Positions 1 to 6,018 of a DNA stretch of 6,563 bases are shown one piece after another; the first letter of the stretch is position 1, and every line of letters starts with the position of its first letter. The notes beneath the pieces are model-generated. The model had not been told where the DNA came from. It searched no databases and saw only the letters and a program-made list of their open reading frames with translations. Position numbers and translations under genes: made by a program. This DNA is from Puniceicoccaceae bacterium (GTDB taxonomy: Bacteria > Verrucomicrobiota > Verrucomicrobiia > Opitutales > Coraliomargaritaceae), in NCBI GenBank assembly GCA_011522825.1, contig WTIG01000207.1, positions 1 through 6,563 of the forward strand, given 5' to 3'.

Positions 1-188
1 ATGAATGGCCGACTCATGTAACAAAAAGCGACCTCAATGCAATTTTGTTAAAAATGAAACAGTCATTTGGTTGTGGTGGCACGATAAAAGCTACAACGAT
101 GTCTATTGAATTGCAGGGAGATAAGTTTAATCAATCAGCAAACTACTTAAACGAATTAGGTTATACGCTCATTCGGTCGGGTGGATAG
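1..188 (+). CDS. SUI1/YciH-family translation initiation factor homologue, C-terminal part (5' end outside window)
   Basis: An open frame (codons in phase with position 3) runs from the left edge to a TAG stop at 186-188 and encodes 61 visible residues. It contains the SUI1 core: FGCGGTIK (visible residues 22-29), then a short strand leading into LQGDK (36-40), a helix ending in YLNELGY (47-53), and the terminal RSGG. Bacterial YciH proteins and eukaryotic eIF1 share this GCGG, QGD and C-terminal GG pattern. Bacterial members are about 100-120 residues, so roughly the last half is present and the start lies upstream of the window. In the family, eIF1 controls start-codon fidelity on the small ribosomal subunit, and YciH is thought to act similarly in some bacteria; the role here is inferred. 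The gene ends 110 bp before the pyruvate carboxylase start, and a separate promoter candidate lies in between, so the two are probably not one operon. Confidence 0.88.
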   Translation, partial: EWPTHVTKSDLNAILLKMKQSFGCGGTIKATTMSIELQGDKFNQSANYLNELGYTLIRSGG

Positions 189-193
189 GCTTA

Positions 194-237
194 TTCGGTT
201 ATAATTTAACAATTCTTTTTAAATAAATTTAACCGAA
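194..237. repeat. Interrupted inverted repeat between the SUI1 gene and the pyruvate carboxylase promoter
   Basis: The arms TTCGGTTA (194-201) and TAACCGAA (230-237) are perfectly complementary. Allowing a one-base bulge at 202, pairing continues for five more A/T pairs (203-207 with 225-229), leaving a loop of about 17 bases. The left arm starts 6 bp after the SUI1 stop codon, the usual place for a transcription terminator, but no T-run follows the right arm directly; the nearest one (T6) is at 257-262. The right arm ends 2 bp before the proposed -35 box, so an operator for the carboxylase promoter is the other possible reading. The sequence alone does not decide between them. Confidence 0.45.
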
Positions 238-239
238 GA

Positions 240-267
240 TTGACTAACGCTCTTACTTTTTTGTAAT
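240..267 (+). promoter_or_regulatory. Candidate sigma-70-type promoter for pyruvate carboxylase
   Basis: TTGACT (240-245, five of six matches to the -35 consensus) is followed after 16 bp by TGTAAT (262-267, five of six matches to the -10 consensus). Transcription would begin near 273-275, giving a leader of only about 25 bases before the ATG at 299. The region is AT-rich, which raises the chance of accidental matches, but the spacing and the position directly upstream of the gene fit. No Shine-Dalgarno sequence is seen in the leader. Confidence 0.5.
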
Positions 268-298
268 TCTTAAATTAAAAATAAGTCATCTTTAGTAT

Positions 299-3200
299 AT
301 GAATAAGATTTTAGCAGCCAATAGAAGTGAAATAGCAGTAAGAATTTTTCGTAGTGCTTCCGAATTAAACTATCGAACAGTCGCACTTTATGCGAATGAA
401 GATCGCTTCGGAGTCCATCGTTTTAAAGCCGATGAATCTTACTTAATTGGAGAAGGGAAAGGCCCAGTTGCCGCATACTTAGATATTGATGGGATTATTG
501 ACCTATCTAAAGACAAAGGGATTGAGATGATTCATCCTGGCTATGGCTTTCTATCTGAAAACGCTAATTTTGCCAAAGCTTGTGAAGATAATGGAATTAC
601 TTTTATTGGACCGAGTTCGGAACTTCTTTCAAAGATGGGTGACAAAATTGCAGCAAGAAAGATTGCTGATGAAGTTGGCGTTCCGACATTGCCTGGTACT
701 GAAGATGCCATCAGTGATCGCAAAATTGCACTGAAAACAGCGAAGAAGATTGGTTTTCCTTTAATTATCAAAGCGGCTTTTGGTGGCGGTGGTCGTGGAA
801 TGCGAATCGTTAAAAAAGAAGCTGACTTAGAGTCACAATTAGATGAAGCCCAAGGCGAGGCAGAACGTGCTTTCGGTAATTCATCTGTATTTTTAGAGCG
901 TTACATAGGGCGAGCTAAACATATTGAGGTGCAAATCTTGGGCGATAAGCATGGTAATGTCGTTCACCTTCATGAAAGAGATTGTTCGATTCAAAGACGT
1001 TACCAGAAAGTGATCGAAATCGCACCGTCTGTTAATTTGCCAGAAAAAGTGCGTAAAGAACTTTGTGAGGCTGCTGTGAAAATTGCTAAATCTATTGGCT
1101 ATTATAATGCAGGAACTGTGGAATTTTTGTTGGATTTAGATTCTCACGATTGGTTCTTTATTGAAATGAATCCTCGTATTCAGGTTGAGCATACTGTCAC
1201 GGAAATCATTACAGGTATTGATATTGTTCGCAGTCAAATCCTGATTGCTAAGGGCCATAAGTTGCACGGGAAGGAAATTAATATTCCTAAGCAGGACGCT
1301 ATCCCAAGAAACGGTGTAGCTATTCAGGCTCGTGTAACCACCGAAGATCCAGAGAAGAACTTTGCCCCTGATTATGGAAAAATTGTGAATTATCGAAGTG
1401 CGGCAGGTTTTGGAATCCGTCTCGATGGTGCTATGGGCGATACTGGAGCAGTGATCACTCCGTATTATGATTCTTTATTGGTTAAGATTTCTGCTTCTGC
1501 ACAGAATTTTGAGCAGGCGATACAGCGTATGAATCGTGCTTTACGCGAAATGCGTATTCGTGGAGTTAAAACAAATATTCCTTTCATTGAAAATGTTTTG
1601 CATCATCCGACGTTCGTATCTGGAGATGCCACTACGACTCTGATTGACCGTTCTCCTGAACTGTTTTCTTTTAAACCAAGAAAAGATCGTGCAACTAAAT
1701 TACTGAATTTGTTGGGTGAAACGATTGTAAATGGAAATGATCAAGTAAAAGGGCGTGGTGTTCCCAAAATGGATTTGCCGCTCATTTTGCCTGACTATGA
1801 TCCAAAGTTGAAGAAACCAGCAGGTACGAAACAGTACTTAGATAAACATGGGCCAGATAAGTTCTGTGATTGGGTGCTTTCTCAAAAACGCTTGCTTGTA
1901 ACAGATACTACGATGCGAGATGCCCACCAGTCTTTATTGGCAGCTCGTATGCGAAGCTTTGATCAATTAGCTGTTGCTGATTCTATTGCTCAAAATGCAC
2001 ACAATTTATTCAGTTTAGAATGTTGGGGTGGTGCTACTTTTGATACGACAATGCGTTTTCTTAATGAAAATCCATTTAAACGTCTTAAACGCCTTAGAGA
2101 AAAGATTCCTAATATTTGTTTTCAAATGTTGTTAAGAGGAGCTAACGGAGTGGGTTATTCGAATTATCCAGATAATGTAATTCGTGGCTTTATTAAGCAT
2201 AGTGCTGAATCTGGAATGGATATTTTCCGTGTCTTTGATTCTTTGAATTACTTGCCGAATCTTAAAGTAGCAATGAAGTCGATTCGTGAAGACACAGATA
2301 GAATTTGTGAAGCGACTATTTGTTATACTGGCGATATCACCGATTCAAAACGTGATAAGTATGATTTAGCTTACTATGTAAACATGGCTAAAGAATTGGA
2401 ATCAATGGGTGCCCATATGCTTGCTATTAAAGATATGTCCGGACTCTGTCATCCAAATGCAGCTTATAAACTAGTGAAAGCATTGCGATCAGAGGTGGGT
2501 ATGCCGATACATTTCCACACACATGATTCTAGTGGCATTGCTAGTTCTTCAATCATGAAGGCAGCGGAAGCCCAAGTAGATGTTGTGGATCTAGCTATAT
2601 CTTCTTTGTCAGGTCTTACGTCACAGCCAAATATGAACTCCGTAATCAACGCATTACAGGGGGATCGTAGAAGTACTAAATTAGACCAAGCTTATTTTGA
2701 TTCACTTTCAATTTACTGGGAAGCAGTTCGCCAATTCTATGAGCCGTTTGATACGAGTCCAAAGTTCGGAAGTGCTGAAGTCTATCGTCATGAGATGCCA
2801 GGTGGTCAGTATACAAATTTAAGAGAACAAGCGCGAGCTTTAGGGCTAGGCAAACGTTGGCCTGAAGTGGTGCGCTATTATCACGAAGTGAATGATTTAT
2901 TTGGAGATATTGTGAAAGTAACTCCAAGTAGTAAAGTCGTTGGCGATATGGCTATGTTCTTACTCAATAAGGGTATAGAGCCAAAAGACGTGCCTAATTT
3001 AGAGCCAGGTACAGCATTCCCTGAATCCGTTATTGATATGCTTTCAGGCGGACTTGGTCAGCCTAAGGGCGGATGGCCTAAGAAGGTTCAAAAAGTTGTC
3101 CTAGGTGACAAAAAACCAACCACAGGACGACCAGGTGCCAAGGCGGGTAAAGTTGATTTAGAGGCAACAAGAAAAGAGCTTTCTAAGAAGATTAACGGTG

Positions 3201-3736
3201 AGGTGGGTGACGATGACTTGTACAGTTACTTAATGTACCCGCAAGTTTTCGAGGCCATGATCCAATACATCAAGAAATTTGGTCATGCTAGAGTCTTACC
3301 GACCCCCGCATTTTTCTATGGTCTAAAAGTTGGTGAAGAAATATCCGTTGAAATCGAAGAGGGTAAAACGCTAATCATTAAATTAATTCATGTCGGTAAA
3401 CCGGATGAAGATGGTAAGTGTAGTTTAACATTTGAACTCAATGGACGTGCTCGAGAGTGTGTCATCACTGACAAATCGGTTAAATCAACGACTAAGCGAA
3501 GAGAAAAGGCTGATTCAGCAAACAAGATGCAAGTAGGTGCACCGATACCAGCAATGGTCAGCAGTGTGAATGCTACTGTCGGGCAGAAAGTTAAGAAGGG
3601 CGATAAGTTGATTGTATTGGAAGCAATGAAGATGCAAACAACAGTTTATGCTCTAGCGGATGGTGTTGTAGATAAGTTTGAAGTTCAAATTGGCGACCAA
3701 GTTGAAAGTAAAGATCTACTAGTTCAACTAAGGTAA
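299..3736 (+). CDS. pyc: Pyruvate carboxylase, single-chain biotin enzyme
   Basis: This biotin-dependent cytoplasmic enzyme converts pyruvate, bicarbonate and ATP to oxaloacetate, refilling the TCA cycle and supplying gluconeogenesis. The 1145-residue chain has the usual length and domain order. The biotin carboxylase domain (about 1-455) carries the ATP-grasp glycine loop GGGGRGM (162-168), RRYQK with K237, and EMNPRIQVEH with E289, N291, R293 and E297, plus R345. The carboxyltransferase domain (about 530-800) has TTMRDAHQS with metal ligand D541, the carboxylatable lysine K711 in AIKDMSG, and metal ligands H740 and H742 in HFHTHD; SGLTSQPNMNS follows at 771-781. A conserved PYC/OADA region (YLMYPQVF, 977-984) leads to the C-terminal biotinyl domain with EAMKM, biotin lysine K1111. 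All catalytic residues looked for are present. The ATG at 299 is the first possible start because an in-frame TAG lies at 293-295, and the N-terminus (ILAANRSEIAVRI) is typical. No Shine-Dalgarno sequence precedes it. The gene has its own promoter candidate and meets the SRAP gene tail-to-tail. Confidence 0.97.
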   Translation: MNKILAANRSEIAVRIFRSASELNYRTVALYANEDRFGVHRFKADESYLIGEGKGPVAAYLDIDGIIDLSKDKGIEMIHPGYGFLSENANFAKACEDNGITFIGPSSELLSKMGDKIAARKIADEVGVPTLPGTEDAISDRKIALKTAKKIGFPLIIKAAFGGGGRGMRIVKKEADLESQLDEAQGEAERAFGNSSVFLERYIGRAKHIEVQILGDKHGNVVHLHERDCSIQRRYQKVIEIAPSVNLPEKVRKELCEAAVKIAKSIGYYNAGTVEFLLDLDSHDWFFIEMNPRIQVEHTVTEIITGIDIVRSQILIAKGHKLHGKEINIPKQDAIPRNGVAIQARVTTEDPEKNFAPDYGKIVNYRSAAGFGIRLDGAMGDTGAVITPYYDSLLVKISASAQNFEQAIQRMNRALREMRIRGVKTNIPFIENVLHHPTFVSGDATTTLIDRSPELFSFKPRKDRATKLLNLLGETIVNGNDQVKGRGVPKMDLPLILPDYDPKLKKPAGTKQYLDKHGPDKFCDWVLSQKRLLVTDTTMRDAHQSLLAARMRSFDQLAVADSIAQNAHNLFSLECWGGATFDTTMRFLNENPFKRLKRLREKIPNICFQMLLRGANGVGYSNYPDNVIRGFIKHSAESGMDIFRVFDSLNYLPNLKVAMKSIREDTDRICEATICYTGDITDSKRDKYDLAYYVNMAKELESMGAHMLAIKDMSGLCHPNAAYKLVKALRSEVGMPIHFHTHDSSGIASSSIMKAAEAQVDVVDLAISSLSGLTSQPNMNSVINALQGDRRSTKLDQAYFDSLSIYWEAVRQFYEPFDTSPKFGSAEVYRHEMPGGQYTNLREQARALGLGKRWPEVVRYYHEVNDLFGDIVKVTPSSKVVGDMAMFLLNKGIEPKDVPNLEPGTAFPESVIDMLSGGLGQPKGGWPKKVQKVVLGDKKPTTGRPGAKAGKVDLEATRKELSKKINGEVGDDDLYSYLMYPQVFEAMIQYIKKFGHARVLPTPAFFYGLKVGEEISVEIEEGKTLIIKLIHVGKPDEDGKCSLTFELNGRARECVITDKSVKSTTKRREKADSANKMQVGAPIPAMVSSVNATVGQKVKKGDKLIVLEAMKMQTTVYALADGVVDKFEVQIGDQVESKDLLVQLR
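3701..3728. repeat. Imperfect inverted repeat over the 3' end of pyruvate carboxylase
   Basis: GTTGAA (3701-3706) pairs with TTCAAC (3723-3728), and AGTA (3707-3710) pairs with TACT (3717-3720). This gives a 10-bp stem with a two-base bulge (3721-3722) and a six-base loop. It lies in the last codons of the carboxylase gene, just where two converging transcription units meet. Neither side has a T-run, so it is at best a weak, non-canonical transcription-stop structure and may be accidental. Confidence 0.2.
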
Positions 3737-3737
3737 G

Positions 3738-4394
3738 CTAAAATAATCGTAATTGATCGTCTTTAATTGGGTCTTTCTTCTCAATCAAGGAGGTATCGTT
3801 ATAAATCATTTTGTTGACTCGACTTGATACCGTGTGGGCTTCTAGGGCAATATTGCGACTTGAAAGGATTGCTTCTTCTTTGGACATCTTTCCACTCAGC
3901 CAAGCTTCATTGTCTTCGGCTGGAATGATTAAAGGCATACGAGAATGGATTGCGTTGATGCTCTTATCGGCTTCTGTAGTCAGTATAACAACATTTCGTT
4001 CTTCTTCGGTAATTGCGAAATTCAAACCGGCAAAATAGAGTGGCTTATGATCTTTGTGATAAATGTAGTATGGTTGTTTGCTCAGTCCGTCTTGATACCA
4101 TTCGTAGAAACCATTAGCTGGAATTAGTGAACGACTTTCTTGCCAGGCATCTCTAAATCTTGGTGCAGTATCTGCCGTTTCAATTCGAGAATGGATATGA
4201 AAGTTTTGCGGTGTTTTCAGTCCCCAGTCAGCAAAGCTAAAAGTTTTGCTTTGGTTTTCCCGATTGTAATAAACGGTTAATATAGAATCACTTGGACCGA
4301 TATTATAAGAGGGAGATAAATCAATATCAATGGATAGTCCCAATTCTTCAGAAAGGGATTTTGAGGATGAAAAAAGAGAATAACGCCCGCACAT
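3738..4394 (-). CDS. SRAP-domain protein (YedK/HMCES type), abasic-site DNA-protein crosslinker
   Basis: SRAP proteins bind abasic sites in single-stranded DNA and form a stable thiazolidine crosslink through the N-terminal cysteine, shielding the lesion at replication forks. The 218-residue protein spans the family's full length (E. coli YedK is about 220). It begins MCGRY, so removal of the first Met would expose the reactive C2. The other hallmark residues are present: N31 in SYNIGPS, the W57-G58 pair, R70 followed by IETA, the block R86-S-LIPANGFYEW with E98, and H150 in IHSRMP. The C-terminal VNKMIYNDTSLIE (193-205) matches the usual family ending. The ATG at 4394 must be the start because C2 has to follow the initiator. 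It lies 13 bp after holB with no Shine-Dalgarno sequence, and is the last gene of the minus-strand run. Its stop codon (TAG) is one base from the carboxylase stop. The family assignment is firm; the DNA-protection role is taken from studied homologues. Confidence 0.95.
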   Translation of the reverse strand: MCGRYSLFSSSKSLSEELGLSIDIDLSPSYNIGPSDSILTVYYNRENQSKTFSFADWGLKTPQNFHIHSRIETADTAPRFRDAWQESRSLIPANGFYEWYQDGLSKQPYYIYHKDHKPLYFAGLNFAITEEERNVVILTTEADKSINAIHSRMPLIIPAEDNEAWLSGKMSKEEAILSSRNIALEAHTVSSRVNKMIYNDTSLIEKKDPIKDDQLRLF

Positions 4395-4407
4395 AGTGGA
4401 TACTATT

Positions 4408-5361
4408 TTAGTGATAATCTTTAGTGGCTTTTGACCATACCCTTAAAGACTTTAAGAAATACAATTCAATAGCCGATGAAGCATTGAAATTTAATTGAAG
4501 CAAGGAAAGGCTTTTTTCAAGTGCTTTCATGATTTCGTCTAAGGCGAAAACTAAATATTTTTGATCATTTTGTTTGGCCGTTTCTTTGACGAAATCATTA
4601 TTTAAATCAGCAATTTGCGAAAACAATTGCTCACGAACCGTTCGTTCTATGCCCGTTTGCATTGCGGTTTTTTCATCATCTGTTAATACCCGATGAACCT
4701 TTTCTTCTTCTGAAACCAGAACACTTTCTCTGTAGTTCTCAATGGTGCTTTGCAACTTGATCACCATACCATAAAACCCAAAAAATAAATGACCCAATTT
4801 AGAGCGATCGTAGCCCTGAATAAGAGAACTCATCCATTGCCAATAACTGTGTTTCCAAGACTCCCAAAGTTCGTTGGTTTCAAGAACCGTATCTGCGGGT
4901 ATGCGATAGGTGAGACAGCGACTCTTAATCGTATCAATTAGGTCATAAGGGCGGTGAGTGAGTAGAAAGAGTATCGTGTCCGAAGGAGGCTCTTCCAAAG
5001 TTTTTAAAAAAGCATTAGCGGACTCTTTATTCATTCGCTCAGCTTCATAAATGATAGCTACTTTATGCCCGCCTTGATTCGATGTCTTTTGTAAATCATC
5101 GATTAATCGCCTCATTGTATTTTCAGGTAGGTTTCCTTTGTTTCGATCTTCCTTTTTGCCAATGCGAATGAAGCGTGATTTTCCTGAAGGGCGCAGGGTA
5201 AAAAAGTCTGGGTGACTATGGAGTGCGTCTGTTTTTAAAATTTTAGAAGCCAGTGATTCGGCTGTTTCACTGAGTGTTTTGCAGTTTTTACTTTCAAGTA
5301 AGATAGCGTGGCCCAGCTTATTGGTTTCGATCGATTTATGTAAAACCTCTAATGGACGCAT
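4408..5361 (-). CDS. holB: DNA polymerase III delta' subunit (clamp loader)
   Basis: Delta' is a fixed part of the replicative clamp loader, working with delta and tau/gamma to open and load the beta clamp. The 317-residue protein has a delta'-like AAA+ N-terminal half: GHAILLES (17-24) at the P-loop position, HPDFFTL (50-56), VAIIYEAERM (101-110) at the Walker B position, the highly conserved NAFLKTLEEPP (116-126), and SRC (147-149), the arginine motif of clamp-loader subunits. No GxxGxGKT P-loop is present, as expected for non-hydrolysing delta'. The cluster of four zinc-binding cysteines normally found before HPD is absent; the segment 38-50 has no cysteine. The C-terminal half (about 160-317) is helix-rich and poorly conserved, as usual for the collar domain. 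The ATG at 5361 is 7 bp after the tmk stop, the common bacterial tmk-holB order, and no Shine-Dalgarno sequence is visible. The assignment is strong; gamma/tau is excluded by the missing P-loop and the short length. Confidence 0.93.
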   Translation of the reverse strand: MRPLEVLHKSIETNKLGHAILLESKNCKTLSETAESLASKILKTDALHSHPDFFTLRPSGKSRFIRIGKKEDRNKGNLPENTMRRLIDDLQKTSNQGGHKVAIIYEAERMNKESANAFLKTLEEPPSDTILFLLTHRPYDLIDTIKSRCLTYRIPADTVLETNELWESWKHSYWQWMSSLIQGYDRSKLGHLFFGFYGMVIKLQSTIENYRESVLVSEEEKVHRVLTDDEKTAMQTGIERTVREQLFSQIADLNNDFVKETAKQNDQKYLVFALDEIMKALEKSLSLLQLNFNASSAIELYFLKSLRVWSKATKDYH

Positions 5362-5368
5362 AACAGAA

Positions 5369-6001
5369 TTAACTTAAAAATTTAGTTTCTACGGTATCCC
5401 AAATGATTGCTTTGATCGCATTGACACTGAGAAGTCCATCAATGGTTTTAAATCGTCCAGGCTCTTTTTTAGATAACTCAAGATAACCATTTCTTACTGC
5501 TTCAAAAAAAGCGAGTGATTCGTTTTCAATACGGTCCAGTTCCCCCGATTGACGAGACTTTGCTCGCTCAATTCCAACCTTAGCATCCAGATCCAGTAAG
5601 ATGGTTAGATCTGGCTTCAGTGTACCTACGGTGATTTGATTTAGCTGTTCTACTATTTCCATTCCAATGGCTCTACCTAAACCTTGGTAGACATAAGTAG
5701 AATCATAAAAACGATCACAAATGACAATTTCTCCTCTTTTTAAAGCAGGTTGAATGCGACTGGCGATGAGTTCGGCTCTAGAAGCAGAAAACAATAGTAG
5801 CTCTGCCATATCACTGATTTCATTTTTGTGGCCTGGGTCCTGTAGCAAATTGCGGATTTTCTCACCAATTAAAGTGCCACCTGGTTCACGAGTGATTAAT
5901 ACGGTTTTTCCTTGAGCCTCTAAAGCTTTGGCTAAGGCTTCTATTTGGGTTGTTTTGCCACAACCCTCGCTGCCTTCAAATGTTATAAAATAACCACTCA
6001 C
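5369..6001 (-). CDS. tmk: Thymidylate kinase (dTMP kinase)
   Basis: The enzyme phosphorylates dTMP to dTDP with ATP, a required cytoplasmic step toward dTTP. The 210-residue length is standard. Visible motifs are the P-loop GSEGCGKTT (10-18), REPGGT (38-43), the DRF motif at D96-R97-F98 with S101, YQGLGR (105-110) for the thymine pocket, and a lid RAKSRQSGELDRIE (146-159). The lid is arginine-rich and the P-loop has no arginine, the arrangement of the E. coli-like (type II) enzymes. The start is a GTG at 5999-6001: translation from there gives the usual short leader before the ITFEGSEG strand, no ATG lies at a better place, and no Shine-Dalgarno sequence precedes it. The gene begins 17 bp after the PfkB stop and ends 7 bp before holB, consistent with one transcript. 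The position in YVYQG that is often alanine is valine here (V104), a conservative change. Confidence 0.97.
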   Translation of the reverse strand: MSGYFITFEGSEGCGKTTQIEALAKALEAQGKTVLITREPGGTLIGEKIRNLLQDPGHKNEISDMAELLLFSASRAELIASRIQPALKRGEIVICDRFYDSTYVYQGLGRAIGMEIVEQLNQITVGTLKPDLTILLDLDAKVGIERAKSRQSGELDRIENESLAFFEAVRNGYLELSKKEPGRFKTIDGLLSVNAIKAIIWDTVETKFLS

Positions 6002-6018
6002 TGAATGATGGGGATGAA

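Noticed and set aside
1..50. ATG at position 1 as a gene start
   Set aside because: Its frame stops after six codons at TAA (19-21). The real coding frame here is the one in phase with position 3, which carries the SUI1 residues.
229..238. TTAACCGAAG near the left end and its reverse complement at 6546-6555, as possible flanking terminal repeats
   Set aside because: A 10-base match is expected by chance in an AT-rich window of this size, the second copy is in kinase coding sequence, and there is no transposase or target duplication.
541..771. Minus-strand open frame of 76 codons, and a plus-strand frame at 543-734
   Set aside because: Both lie inside the biotin carboxylase domain of pyruvate carboxylase in other frames, with no recognisable motif or start signal.
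2464..2927. Two minus-strand open frames (2464-2649 and 2676-2927) within the carboxylase gene
   Set aside because: They are antisense to well-conserved carboxyltransferase sequence, have no recognisable domain, and are best explained as by-products of the real coding frame.
3811..4127. Two plus-strand open frames overlapping the SRAP gene
   Set aside because: The minus-strand SRAP protein shows every family motif across this stretch; the plus-strand frames resemble nothing.
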